Below are positions 53,744 to 62,677 of a stretch of DNA of 64,000 nt, one piece after another; position 1 is the first letter of the stretch; every line of letters begins with the position of its first letter. The translations under genes were made by a program, and so were the position numbers. Under the pieces are notes generated by a model. It ran no database searches and had not been told where the DNA came from. It saw only the letters and a list, made by a program, of their open reading frames with translations. Origin of the DNA: Coriobacteriaceae bacterium (GTDB lineage: Bacteria > Actinomycetota > Coriobacteriia > Coriobacteriales > QAMH01); assembly GCA_025992705.1 (NCBI GenBank), contig DAJPGJ010000001.1:1116001-1180000 (forward strand). Reading direction: 5' to 3'.

Positions 53744-55165
53744 ATGGGTGGATTCTGCGGTGTGGCGTCAAAGCGCGACTGCGTCTTGGACGTCTTCTTT
53801 GCGGTCGATTATCATTCGCACCTCGGCACGCGAAGAGCAGGAATGATCTTCCACGACGAGGATGGTTTCCAGCGTCAGATTCACTCAATCGAAAACACCC
53901 CGTTTCGCACGCGTTTCGAGGATGACCTTGCCAAGTTCCATGGCAATTGCGGCATCGGCTGCATCAGTGACACCGATCCGCAGCCTTTGCTCGTTCGCTC
54001 GCATCTGGGTGTCTTTGCCATCACGACCATCGGCTGCATCAACAATGCCGACGACCTCGTTGACGAGTACTTCTCCAAAGGCGATAGGCAGTTCATGGCG
54101 ATGAGTTCAGGCAAGGTCAACTCGACCGAGCTCGTCGCGGCGCTCATCAACCAGCGCGAGGACTTTGTCGCGGGCATCAAGTTCGCCCAGGAGGTCGTGG
54201 ACGGTTCGCTCACCCTCCTTATCATGACCGATGACGAGCATATCATCGCCGCACGTGACAAGATGGGGCGTCTGCCCATCCTCATCGGCAAAAACGCCGA
54301 TGGCTACTGCGCCTCGTTCGAATCATTTGCCTATGAGAAGCTTGGCTATATCACCGATTACGAACTCGGCCCCGGAGAGATCGTCGACATAAGCTGCGAG
54401 GGCTATCGAACGCTTGCGGAGCCAGGCGACAAGATGAAGATCTGCGCCTTCCTGTGGATTTACTACGGGTATCCCAATTCCAAGTACGAGGGCGAGAATG
54501 TCGAGGTCGTGCGCAATCGCAATGGCGCCATCATGGCACGTGATGAGAAGGCGCGCGGCATCTTGCCCGATGTCGATTCCGTCGGTGGCGTGCCTGATTC
54601 CGGTGTCGCGCATGGTATCGGCTATTCCAACGAATCGGGCTTGCCCTATGCGCGTCCCTTCATCAAGTACACGCCCACCTGGCCACGCTCCTTCATGCCG
54701 CAGGACCAGTCCATCCGCAACCGTGTCGCCAAGATGAAGCTCGTTCCCGTTCCGGAGCTCATCGAGGGCAAGAAGCTGCTCTTCGTCGATGACTCCATCG
54801 TGCGTGGCACGCAATTGCGCGAAACGGTGAGCTTCCTGTATGACGCTGGCGCAGCCGAAGTGCACATGCGCAGCGCCTGCCCGCCCATCATGTACGGGTG
54901 CAAGTACCTTACCTTCTCACGTAACAAGGATGATATGGACCTGCTCGCGCGGCGTGTCGTTCAGCAGCTCGAGGGTGACGAGGGCCAGGAGCATCTCGAC
55001 GAGTACGCCGATGCCACGACCGAGCGCGGCGCCTGCATGCTCAAGACCATCTGCGAGGAGATGGGCTTCGATTCGCTGAGCTACCAGTCGCTGCCGGGCA
55101 TGCTCGAGGCCATCGGCATCGACCCGTCCACGGTCTGCACCTATTGCTGGGACGGCAGGGAGTAG
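53744..55165 (+). CDS. Amidophosphoribosyltransferase-like protein (PurF paralogue)
   Basis: The 473-residue product starts MGGFCGVASKRDC and contains an Ntn glutaminase-like half (YHSHLGTRRAGM in the place of LQHRGQEAAGI, then GCISDTDPQPL) and a phosphoribosyltransferase half with the PRPP loop FVDDSIVRGTQL (residues 347-358, aspartates 349-350). C-terminal cysteines in CPPIMYGC and CTYCWDG resemble the 4Fe-4S ligands of Bacillus-type PurF. The would-be nucleophile is Cys5, not Cys2, so four residues would have to be removed for classical activity. No other pur genes are near, so it may be a variant with another role. Confidence 0.82.
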   Translation: MGGFCGVASKRDCVLDVFFAVDYHSHLGTRRAGMIFHDEDGFQRQIHSIENTPFRTRFEDDLAKFHGNCGIGCISDTDPQPLLVRSHLGVFAITTIGCINNADDLVDEYFSKGDRQFMAMSSGKVNSTELVAALINQREDFVAGIKFAQEVVDGSLTLLIMTDDEHIIAARDKMGRLPILIGKNADGYCASFESFAYEKLGYITDYELGPGEIVDISCEGYRTLAEPGDKMKICAFLWIYYGYPNSKYEGENVEVVRNRNGAIMARDEKARGILPDVDSVGGVPDSGVAHGIGYSNESGLPYARPFIKYTPTWPRSFMPQDQSIRNRVAKMKLVPVPELIEGKKLLFVDDSIVRGTQLRETVSFLYDAGAAEVHMRSACPPIMYGCKYLTFSRNKDDMDLLARRVVQQLEGDEGQEHLDEYADATTERGACMLKTICEEMGFDSLSYQSLPGMLEAIGIDPSTVCTYCWDGRE

Positions 55166-55168
55166 GGG

Positions 55169-55693
55169 CTAGTCTTCGTCCCAGAAGGCGGCATCGGCCT
55201 CTTCTTCGAGACGCAGCTGACGCTCGCGCTCGGCCGCTTCTTCCTCGATGCGATGCAGGACGCGCATCGTGTCGTCGTCATAGCGTCCGTTCTCGAACAG
55301 GTAGTCGTAGAGGGCTTGGGCGTTGTTCGCGTAGCCGTAGAACTTCACCCGCTTACCGCTCAAATCGAAGATGAAGTAGGCGTTGCGACCCGGATGAAAC
55401 GAGACGCTGACCTGATCCCATGCATAGCTTTGCCTCTTGGCCATCCAGCTGGTGTAGACGACGCCTTCGTCAGACACGGTGATCTTCTTGTTAAGGAAGC
55501 AGCATATGTAATAGAACCCCAACACGATGGCGGCGATGCCACAGATGCAGGCAAATAGCATCCCGAAATTGACCGAATCGTTGTTGAGGACGGAATAGAG
55601 CATGATGGCGTCGCCACCGAATATGAAGAGCAGTCCGAAGACCGCATTCATGCGAACGCGTTCGGTGCAGGTGACGGATGGGGGCACGTTCAT
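55169..55693 (-). CDS. Membrane protein with two helices and a PH-like domain
   Basis: The 174-residue protein has two hydrophobic helices (about residues 14-34 and 42-64), then a stretch ITVSDEGVVYTSWMAKRQSY with WDQVSVSF that resembles bacterial PH-like (bPH) domains, and an acidic helical tail rich in Glu and Arg. I recognise no named family. It abuts thrH with no gap, so it may be translated with it. Membrane association is likely; function is unknown. Confidence 0.7.
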   Translation of the reverse strand: MNVPPSVTCTERVRMNAVFGLLFIFGGDAIMLYSVLNNDSVNFGMLFACICGIAAIVLGFYYICCFLNKKITVSDEGVVYTSWMAKRQSYAWDQVSVSFHPGRNAYFIFDLSGKRVKFYGYANNAQALYDYLFENGRYDDDTMRVLHRIEEEAAERERQLRLEEEADAAFWDED

Positions 55694-56293
55694 CTAGAGC
55701 GCCTCTCGTATGGCCGCAAGCAGCTCGTCATAGGTCTCGAGTGCGGGGATATCGGGATATGCCGCCTTAAGCTCATCGGTGGTCCTGAAGAGGAAACCCG
55801 CCTTGGCATCCTCGATCATGCAGATGTCATTGTGGCTGTCACCAGCACAAATCGTCTCGTAGCCCATCTCGTTGATGAGGCGCGTGACCTGGACCTTCTT
55901 CTCTGCCTTGCGCATGCTCCAACCCGTGATGCGTCCATTCTCGTCGACGACGAGCTCATTGCAGAGGATGGTCGGCCAGCCAAGCTTTTTCATGAGCGGA
56001 GCGGCGAACTGCGAGAAGGTGTCACTCACGATCATGACCTGCGTGAGCGAGCGCAGCTCGTCGAGAAACGCACGTGCTCCATCAAAGGGATCGAGTGTCG
56101 CGATCGTCTCCTGTATCTGGGAGAGCTTGAGGCCATGCTCATCGAGTATGTCGAGGCGGTACTGCATGAGCTTATCGTAGTCGGGCTCCTCTCGTGTGGT
56201 GCGCGTGAGTTCGGGGATGCCGCATGCTTCGGCAAACTCAATCCAAATCTCGGGAACGAGCACTCCCTCAAGGTCTAGGCATACAACGTTCAT
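55694..56293 (-). CDS. thrH: ThrH-type phosphoserine/homoserine phosphotransferase (HAD family)
   Basis: VCLDLEGVLVPEIW supplies HAD motif I in the DxE form typical of ThrH, followed by VSDTFSQFA (motif II), the lysine in KKLGWP/RKAEKKV, and AGDSHNDICMI (motif IV). The 199-residue enzyme removes phosphate from phosphoserine and can transfer it to homoserine in Pseudomonas. Its neighbours queD and cysE place it near serine/cysteine metabolism: it could supply serine for CysE two genes away. This link is inferred. Confidence 0.88.
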   Translation of the reverse strand: MNVVCLDLEGVLVPEIWIEFAEACGIPELTRTTREEPDYDKLMQYRLDILDEHGLKLSQIQETIATLDPFDGARAFLDELRSLTQVMIVSDTFSQFAAPLMKKLGWPTILCNELVVDENGRITGWSMRKAEKKVQVTRLINEMGYETICAGDSHNDICMIEDAKAGFLFRTTDELKAAYPDIPALETYDELLAAIREAL

Positions 56294-56319
56294 GATCGTG
56301 ATCTCCTCTCGTGATCAGT

Positions 56320-56739
56320 TTATCCGCAATAGTAAGCGCAGTTATTGGGCGTTTCGTCTACTTCGACCTTTGCCACGGGAAAGCCCATCTCGGAAAGCCG
56401 GTCGAAGAAGTAGCGTGCAAAATTCTCGCTCGTAGTGCGCCAGGGGACTACGAACAAGCGGAAGGTTTCGGACTCGAGTGCGGCCATGGTTGCCGGAGCA
56501 AGCGAGCCTTCCTCGACGATGAACATGTGGTCGAACTCCTCGGTGAGCGAACGAAGGGCATGCTTGAAATCCGAGAAGTCGACGACCATGTCAAGTTCCT
56601 GGCCGCTTCCTTGCAGATGCTCGACTTCAATCCAAGCGATGACACGCCAACGATGGCCATGGAGGTTCTCGCATTTTCCGTCATAGTTGGTGAGGAAGTG
56701 CGCGGCGTCAAAGGAGCTCTCTGTCTTGAGTCCGTACAT
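56320..56739 (-). CDS. queD: 6-carboxytetrahydropterin synthase (QueD/PTPS family)
   Basis: The 139-residue protein has SSFDAAHFL and GKCENLHGHRW, which supply the zinc histidines and the catalytic cysteine four residues before HGH, and a C-terminal VDETPNNCAYY with the substrate-binding glutamate. This fits QueD of the queuosine/7-deazaguanine pathway. queC, queE and queF are not in this window, so other pterin roles are possible. Confidence 0.85.
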   Translation of the reverse strand: MYGLKTESSFDAAHFLTNYDGKCENLHGHRWRVIAWIEVEHLQGSGQELDMVVDFSDFKHALRSLTEEFDHMFIVEEGSLAPATMAALESETFRLFVVPWRTTSENFARYFFDRLSEMGFPVAKVEVDETPNNCAYYCG

Positions 56740-56759
56740 GGATGCATCCGTTCTCGAGG

Positions 56760-57641
56760 CTATTTGACGATGATTTCCTGGTTCTTGAGCACGACACGCG
56801 AATGTGGCGGCACCGATTCGGTGACGAAGCTATTTCCGGCGATGACCGAACCTTCGCCGATGACTGTGTCGCCACCAAGCACGCTTGCACCCGAGTAGAT
56901 CGTGACGTTGTCCTCGATCGTCGGATGGCGCTTGGTGCCCTTGAGCTTCTGGCCTGCGCGCAACGAGAGCGCACCGAGCGTGACACCCTGGTAGATCTTG
57001 ACATGATTGCCGATGACGGTGGTCTCGCCGATGACGACGCCCGTGGCATGGTCGATGAAGAAATACTCGCCGATTTGCGCGCCTGCGTTGATGTCGACGC
57101 CAGCGAGCTCGTGGGCATGTTCGCTCATGATGCGCGGAATGAGGGGCACGTCGGCTAGGTAGAGTTCATGGGCGATGCGATAGACGAAGGTTGCGTAGAA
57201 ACCGGGATAGGAGAAGATGACCTCCTCTTTGGATTGCGCCGCCGGGTCGCCATCGAAAGCCGCCTGTACGTCCTTGAGCAAGAGGCGCTGTATCTCGGGA
57301 AGGCGATAGAAGAAATCGGAACATATCTTGCTGGTCTGTTCACGCACCTCTTCCTTGGAGAGGCTTTCGTCTCGGAAGAGCAGTGCCTCGCGCACCTGCT
57401 TGCGCAGAGAATGCTCGATGCGCGTGAGCGTATCGCCGATGAAGTATTTGGGGCCCGTCTCGCAGGGGACTTCCCAGCCGAAGTAGCGAGGAAACATGAT
57501 GCGCCGTATGTCATCGAGAATCTCGATGATCCGATGCTTGTTCGGGAAATGCCAGTCCTGCTTGGTGAAGAAGATTTCCTCTGCTTCGTAGTAGTTCTTT
57601 TCGAAGTCTTCGACGATATCGTCAAGTTTGCGGTTAAAAAT
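56760..57641 (-). CDS. cysE: Serine O-acetyltransferase, apparently starting at an ATT codon
   Basis: The C-terminal half is a left-handed hexapeptide-repeat domain with IDHATGVVIGETTVIGNHV and LGGDTVIGEGSVIAGN, diagnostic of serine acetyltransferases; it makes O-acetylserine for cysteine synthesis. The first ATG (57497) is too late: the 48 codons upstream encode a conserved-looking helical N-terminal region (FPNKHRIIEILDDIRRI). Between the stop TAA at 57659-57657 and that ATG there is no ATG, GTG, TTG or CTG. An ATT at 57641-57639 stands 8 bases after AAGGAG (57655-57650) and is the best start, giving 293 residues. This N-terminally extended form resembles the EpsC-type group. Confidence 0.85.
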   Translation of the reverse strand: MFNRKLDDIVEDFEKNYYEAEEIFFTKQDWHFPNKHRIIEILDDIRRIMFPRYFGWEVPCETGPKYFIGDTLTRIEHSLRKQVREALLFRDESLSKEEVREQTSKICSDFFYRLPEIQRLLLKDVQAAFDGDPAAQSKEEVIFSYPGFYATFVYRIAHELYLADVPLIPRIMSEHAHELAGVDINAGAQIGEYFFIDHATGVVIGETTVIGNHVKIYQGVTLGALSLRAGQKLKGTKRHPTIEDNVTIYSGASVLGGDTVIGEGSVIAGNSFVTESVPPHSRVVLKNQEIIVK

Positions 57642-57778
57642 GGCCCTGCTCCTTGCTTACGAAGAATGTCTGTTGCACACGATACCAATAAAACCACGCA
57701 CATGTTTGCCACATTTCGATTTTGTCAGCTTTTCAGGGGTTTCATGCCGCATGCAGAGGCAAAACGGATGCAAGCTGA

Positions 57779-57787
57779 TGCTATAGT
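57779..57787 (+). promoter_or_regulatory. Probable extended -10 promoter for the SNF2 gene
   Basis: TG-c-TATAGT stands 35 bases before ATG 57823, behind GGGGA at 57812-57816. It is identical in sequence to the carA -10 element. Confidence 0.42.
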
Positions 57788-57822
57788 TGTTCGGTTCACT
57801 TCATTTGCGACGGGGAATGAGT

Positions 57823-60800
57823 ATGCTCGAAGAGAGAGACATCATCAGACATTGCGAATCGCGCATGCTACGCCGCGCTCGCAATATCGCCCGCACCGAT
57901 GACGCGATCTTCGATAGACGCTGCAGCTACGATACGGGTGAGAAGCCTATCACGCGTCTGCGTGCGCGGGTCAAGAGCACGGCGGATTGGCGTACCAACT
58001 ACGAAGTCGAGCTTGCCTTCGACGAGGACCAGGGCAAGGTCATTGACTACGCCTGCACCTGCGCCGCCTCCGTATCCAACCCCGGCATGTGCAAGCATGT
58101 CGCAGCTGTCGCCCTCATCTTCCTCGAAGCCCCTGCGAGCTTTACCGGTCACATGTCCGTGCGCGTCACGCAGTCTTCGGCGGGTGTCAAGAAGGCCCTC
58201 AAAGAGGCGGTCAAGAACCTGCATGTCGAGGATGCCCTCACGGGGGAGCCCTCCCTGCAGGGTCTCGTCGACCTCGAGCCTTGCCTCGTGTGCGTCAAGG
58301 AAGGCTGGGGCCTGCGCTTGAGCGTTGCCGGGCTCGAGGGCAAGTACGTCATCAAGGACATTCCGCTGTTTCTCTCATTGTGTCGTCAGGGCAAGTTCTA
58401 CAGCTACGGCGAGCGCCTCGCTTTCGAGCACGAGCGTGCTGCATTTACGCCGGCTGCCTGGAAACTCGTTTCCTTCATCGAGCGATCCATCGACATCCGC
58501 GAGCAACTGAGTTCAGATGCTTTCAGTTCGTATCGTAGCATGCAAGCCGACCTGCGCGGGGCGCTGATGCTCTCGACGCCCGAGCTTGTCACTTTGCTGC
58601 ATGTTCGCAACGGCGAAACGCTCTATGTTGATGACTGCACCAAACTCAACCATAAGCCCGTTCATACGCGCATCATCGAGGGGAATCCGCCTCTGCACAT
58701 CGTTTGCGTACCTCAGGGAAACGGTGGCTACGTGTTGCAAAGCGATGTCGATGCTCGCATCATCAAATACGATGACGATATCTACGTATGGGCCGATGAC
58801 TTCTTCTACCACTGCGATGCCGGTTTCGTGGATTGCCTGCCTTTCCTCGAGAACGTCTATTGCAACAAGAGCGAGCAGGCATATCTGAGCTCTGGGGATG
58901 CCGCGACTTTCTGCAAGGCCTTGCTTCCCGCTATCGAGCCCTTCGTAGAGCTTGACCTGCCCAACGAGCTTGCCATGCTGCGTCCGCGTAGCTGTGAGAT
59001 CGAGATATACCTCGACCGTGACGGTGCTGCCTGCGTATGCGAGGCCTATGCGGTCTATGACGAGGAACGCATGCCGATTGTCGAACCCACGGGATCGGCG
59101 CATGCGCTCTCGTATGGCCTGCGTGACGAGGAGCGCGAAGGGCGCGTGCGCAAGACGCTCAATCGCTACTTCCCGATTGTCGCGGAAAGCTCCGCAAGCG
59201 ATGCAGAGCATGGCCTGCGCGTGTCCGATGATGCCGACATCGCGCGCATACTCTCGACCGGCACCGAGGAGTTTCGTGCACTGGGCACCTTGTTCACGAC
59301 GCCAGGTTTCGATTCCTTCATCTCGTCACGTCGTCCCAAGGTCGTCTTCGGCCTCTCCATTCAGTCCAATCTTGTCAACCTAACGGCATCGGTCGATGAC
59401 CTTCCCAAGTCCGAACTTGCCGCGTTGCTTCACTCGTACCGACGACGCAGGCGCTTCCATCGTCTCAAGGACGGCAACTTCGTCGATCTGTCCGAAAGCG
59501 ACCTTTCGCGTGCCGAGGAGTACGCCGGCGAACTCGGAATGGATGCCGAGACGTTGCTGGTTAACGGAGCGCATCTGCCCCTATACCGCGCCTTTCAACT
59601 TGACGGTCTTGTCGAGGGGGCACGTCGCGATCATGCTTTCTATGACTACGTGCAATCCATCGAGCAAGCCGCACAAGTCAAGGCGCACATACCCACTGGT
59701 TTCAACGGCGAGTTGCGTCCTTATCAGATAGAGGGCCTAACGTGGCTCAACACCATTGCGGCCATGGGCCTTGGCGGCATTCTTGCCGACGAGATGGGTT
59801 TGGGCAAGACCATACAGCTCATTGCCCATACGCTTGTCGATCTCGACGGCATACGAGATTACGGTCCGGCGCTCATAGTCTGTCCCGCATCGGTCGTCTA
59901 CAACTGGGTTGCCGAGTTCGAGCGTTTTGCGCCGAGCGTGCGCGTCGTTCCCGTTGCGGGAGGCAAGGAGGAGCGCGAGGCAACACTTGCATCCTGCGCC
60001 GTCGATTACTTCGAGGGGTCGGAGCTTCCGGACGTCCTCGTGACTTCGTACGACTTGCTCAGACGCGATGTCGAGTGTTACGAGGCACTCAATCTGCACA
60101 CGGTGACGCTCGACGAGGCTCAGTACATCAAGAACCATGCGACGATCTCGGCGCGTTCGGTCAAGAGCCTCGATTCCCTCCATCGTTTCGCGCTCACGGG
60201 CACGCCCATCGAGAACAGGCTCTCGGAGCTTTGGAGTATCTTCGACTTTCTCATGCCCGGTTTGCTGAGCACGTACGAGAACTTCCGGACTCGCTACGAG
60301 CAGCCCATCTTGGACGGTGACGAACGTGCGCTCGAGCGCCTGCAGGCGCTTGTCGGGCACTTCATCCTGCGCAGGATGAAGCAAGACGTCCTCACCGATC
60401 TGCCCGATAAGGACGAGTCCATCGTCTATACCCAGCTTGGCGACGAGCAAATGCGTCTGTACCGCGCGCTCGAACAGCGTCTGCGCGAGAGCATCAATTC
60501 TCGTTCGCGTCAGGCGTTCAGCGCCGACAAGATTGCCGTACTCGCAGAGATCACGCGGTTGCGCGAGCTCTGTTGCGACCCCGCTCTCCTCTTCGAAAAC
60601 TACGAAGGGGAGGCGGCCAAGCTTGATACCATCATTGAGCTCATCGAAAGTGCTCATGATTCGGGCGAGAAGACCCTCGTGTTCTCGCAGTTCGTGCAGT
60701 TCCTCGACATCATCGCCGAGAGCCTGGACAAGCATGGCGTCTCGTACTTCGTTATCACGGGTTCGACTCCCAAGCGTCAACGCATTCAGCTTGTCAACGA

Positions 60801-61125
60801 GTTCAACGAAGACGATACGCCCGTCTTTCTCGTCTCGCTCAAAGCTGGCGGTACGGGCCTCAACCTCACCGGCGCATCCGTCGTCATCCACTCGGATCCC
60901 TGGTGGAACCTTGCCGCTGAAAACCAGGCCACCGATCGCGCCCATCGCATCGGTCAGAAGCGTGCCGTATCCGTCTACAAGGTCATCGCAAAGGACACGA
61001 TCGAGGAACGCGTCGTCGCCCTGCAACATGCCAAGAGCAAACTCGCCGACAAGCTCGTGCGTGGCGACGGAACGCCACTGGCATCCCTCACGCGTGACGA
61101 GCTGCTCCAGCTACTCGATCGATAG
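57823..61125 (+). CDS. SWIM zinc-finger SNF2-family helicase-like protein
   Basis: The 1100-residue protein has an N-terminal SWIM domain (C78-T-C80, C90-K-H92 in NPGMCKHVAAVAL), a long middle region, and from about residue 640 a SNF2/Swi2 ATPase: ILADEMGLGKTIQLIAH, TLDEAQYIKN (DEAQ box), LTGTPIENRLSELWSIFDF, then a helicase C domain with LVFSQFVQFLDI and QATDRAHRIGQKR. Bacterial members resemble RapA-like or HelZ-type remodelling ATPases; their substrates are mostly unknown. It is followed 12 bases later by tcdA. No restriction or defence genes are adjacent. Confidence 0.92.
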   Translation: MLEERDIIRHCESRMLRRARNIARTDDAIFDRRCSYDTGEKPITRLRARVKSTADWRTNYEVELAFDEDQGKVIDYACTCAASVSNPGMCKHVAAVALIFLEAPASFTGHMSVRVTQSSAGVKKALKEAVKNLHVEDALTGEPSLQGLVDLEPCLVCVKEGWGLRLSVAGLEGKYVIKDIPLFLSLCRQGKFYSYGERLAFEHERAAFTPAAWKLVSFIERSIDIREQLSSDAFSSYRSMQADLRGALMLSTPELVTLLHVRNGETLYVDDCTKLNHKPVHTRIIEGNPPLHIVCVPQGNGGYVLQSDVDARIIKYDDDIYVWADDFFYHCDAGFVDCLPFLENVYCNKSEQAYLSSGDAATFCKALLPAIEPFVELDLPNELAMLRPRSCEIEIYLDRDGAACVCEAYAVYDEERMPIVEPTGSAHALSYGLRDEEREGRVRKTLNRYFPIVAESSASDAEHGLRVSDDADIARILSTGTEEFRALGTLFTTPGFDSFISSRRPKVVFGLSIQSNLVNLTASVDDLPKSELAALLHSYRRRRRFHRLKDGNFVDLSESDLSRAEEYAGELGMDAETLLVNGAHLPLYRAFQLDGLVEGARRDHAFYDYVQSIEQAAQVKAHIPTGFNGELRPYQIEGLTWLNTIAAMGLGGILADEMGLGKTIQLIAHTLVDLDGIRDYGPALIVCPASVVYNWVAEFERFAPSVRVVPVAGGKEEREATLASCAVDYFEGSELPDVLVTSYDLLRRDVECYEALNLHTVTLDEAQYIKNHATISARSVKSLDSLHRFALTGTPIENRLSELWSIFDFLMPGLLSTYENFRTRYEQPILDGDERALERLQALVGHFILRRMKQDVLTDLPDKDESIVYTQLGDEQMRLYRALEQRLRESINSRSRQAFSADKIAVLAEITRLRELCCDPALLFENYEGEAAKLDTIIELIESAHDSGEKTLVFSQFVQFLDIIAESLDKHGVSYFVITGSTPKRQRIQLVNEFNEDDTPVFLVSLKAGGTGLNLTGASVVIHSDPWWNLAAENQATDRAHRIGQKRAVSVYKVIAKDTIEERVVALQHAKSKLADKLVRGDGTPLASLTRDELLQLLDR

Positions 61126-61137
61126 GATACGCACGCG

Positions 61138-61866
61138 ATGGGTGATGAGACGCGGACGAGCCGTCTGGAACGGCTGCTGGGTGCACAGGGAGTCGCAAAG
61201 CTCGCTTCTGCGCGCGTGATGGTCATCGGCATCGGAGGCGTGGGTTCCAACTGCGTCGAGGCGCTCGCACGTGGTGGCGTGGGATCGTTCGTCATCATCG
61301 ATGATGACCGTGTTGAGGAGAGCAACGTCAACCGCCAGGCCATCGCCTTCTCGAGTACGCTTGGCAGGCTCAAGGTCGATGTCATGCGTGACATGATTGC
61401 CGATATCAATCCACAGGCTCATGTCGAGACGCTCGAGCGACGCGTCTTGCCTGATGGCGTCGAGAACCTCTTCGAGGAATGTCCGGTCGACTACTGCATC
61501 GACGCGCAGGACACGGTCACGACCAAGCTCGCCATCGCCGCATATTGCGATGCGCATGACCTGCCGCTCTTGAGTTCGATGGGGGCTGCCAACACCTTCG
61601 ATCCGACCAAGCTCGCCTTTGCCGACATATACGAGACCAGTTCGTGCCCCTTGAGCCGCGTCGTGCGCAAGCAGGCGCGCAAGGCCGGCATCAAGCGCAT
61701 GCGCGTCCTCTATTCGACCGAACAGCCCGCGCAGACGCAGGCGCGCGAAGGTGCCGAACGCAGCGAGCGCAGTGATTTAGGCACTATGTCCTATTTGCCC
61801 GCCATCATGGGCCAGATGCTCGCGGCGCGTGCGATATGCGATGTGCTCGGAATCGAGTGGGCATGA
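61138..61866 (+). CDS. tcdA: tRNA threonylcarbamoyladenosine dehydratase (TcdA/CsdL)
   Basis: The 242-residue E1-like protein has VMVIGIGGVGSNCVEALARG, DDDRVEESNVNRQ and DCIDAQDTVTTK-type residues (DYCIDAQDTV), then SSMGAANTFDPTK, which match the ThiF/MoeB-like TcdA family that cyclises t6A to ct6A in tRNA. The last codons overlap the following methyltransferase gene by 4 bases, grouping two RNA-modification genes. Confidence 0.9.
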   Translation: MGDETRTSRLERLLGAQGVAKLASARVMVIGIGGVGSNCVEALARGGVGSFVIIDDDRVEESNVNRQAIAFSSTLGRLKVDVMRDMIADINPQAHVETLERRVLPDGVENLFEECPVDYCIDAQDTVTTKLAIAAYCDAHDLPLLSSMGAANTFDPTKLAFADIYETSSCPLSRVVRKQARKAGIKRMRVLYSTEQPAQTQAREGAERSERSDLGTMSYLPAIMGQMLAARAICDVLGIEWA

Positions 61867-62675
61867 TCGAGCGCATCGAGGATGTGAATGACGAGCGGCT
61901 GCGCTTCTACTCGAAGTTCACGGATGCCCAGCTCATGAATTACCCCGAAGGCTCATCCGGCATGTTCATCGCCGAGTCGCGCCTCGTCATCGAGCGCGCC
62001 ATGAAGGCGGGAGCGCGCCCTGTCTCGCTCTTCGTCGAGGATCGATGGTTCGAGCCCTCTCGTGACCTGCTCGACGCCATCGAGGTGATCGATCCCGCCA
62101 CGCCCATCTTGCGTGTCACGCACGCGCAAATGCAGGAAATCACCGGCTATCAGGTCACGCGCGGACCGCTTGCCGTCTTCATGCGCCCCGAGCTGCCTGG
62201 CCTCGACGAGCTCGTGCGTGATGCGTACCGCGTCGCGGTTCTCGAGGACATCACCAATTTCACGAACATCGGCGCGATATTTCGCAGCGCGGCAGCTCTC
62301 GGTATGGACGCGGTTCTCATCACGCCAGGATGCCATGACCCGCTTTACAAGCGTGCGTCTCGTGTCTCCATGGGCACGGTGTTTCAGGTGCCGTGGGGGA
62401 GGGTTGGAAGCGTCGAGGAGTTGCGGGCACGCGGCTTTACCGCAGCGGCACTCGCGCTCGAACCCAATGCGATTACGCTCGATGACCCTGTTCTCAAGCG
62501 TATCGACAAGCTCGCCTTGGTACTGGGAAGCGAGGGCTACGGGCTAGACCGCGCCACAATTGACGCTTGCGACATGAGCGTCATCATTCCGATGGAGCAT
62601 GAGGTCGATTCACTTAACGTCGCCGCTGCGAGCGCTGTCGCCTTTTGGGAGCTGCGCTACGGGAAGGGAAGGTAG
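61863..62675 (+). CDS. SpoU/TrmH-family RNA methyltransferase
   Basis: The 270-residue protein has an N-terminal substrate-binding region (MFIAESRLVIERAM) and the trefoil-knot SpoU motifs NFTNIGAIFRSAAALG, LVLGSEGYGLD and PMEHEVDSLNVAAASAVAFWE. It methylates a ribose 2'-OH in rRNA or tRNA; the target is not predictable from sequence. ATG 61863 overlaps the tcdA stop. The U32 peptidase gene begins 2 bases later. Confidence 0.9.
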   Translation: MIERIEDVNDERLRFYSKFTDAQLMNYPEGSSGMFIAESRLVIERAMKAGARPVSLFVEDRWFEPSRDLLDAIEVIDPATPILRVTHAQMQEITGYQVTRGPLAVFMRPELPGLDELVRDAYRVAVLEDITNFTNIGAIFRSAAALGMDAVLITPGCHDPLYKRASRVSMGTVFQVPWGRVGSVEELRARGFTAAALALEPNAITLDDPVLKRIDKLALVLGSEGYGLDRATIDACDMSVIIPMEHEVDSLNVAAASAVAFWELRYGKGR

Positions 62676-62677
62676 CC

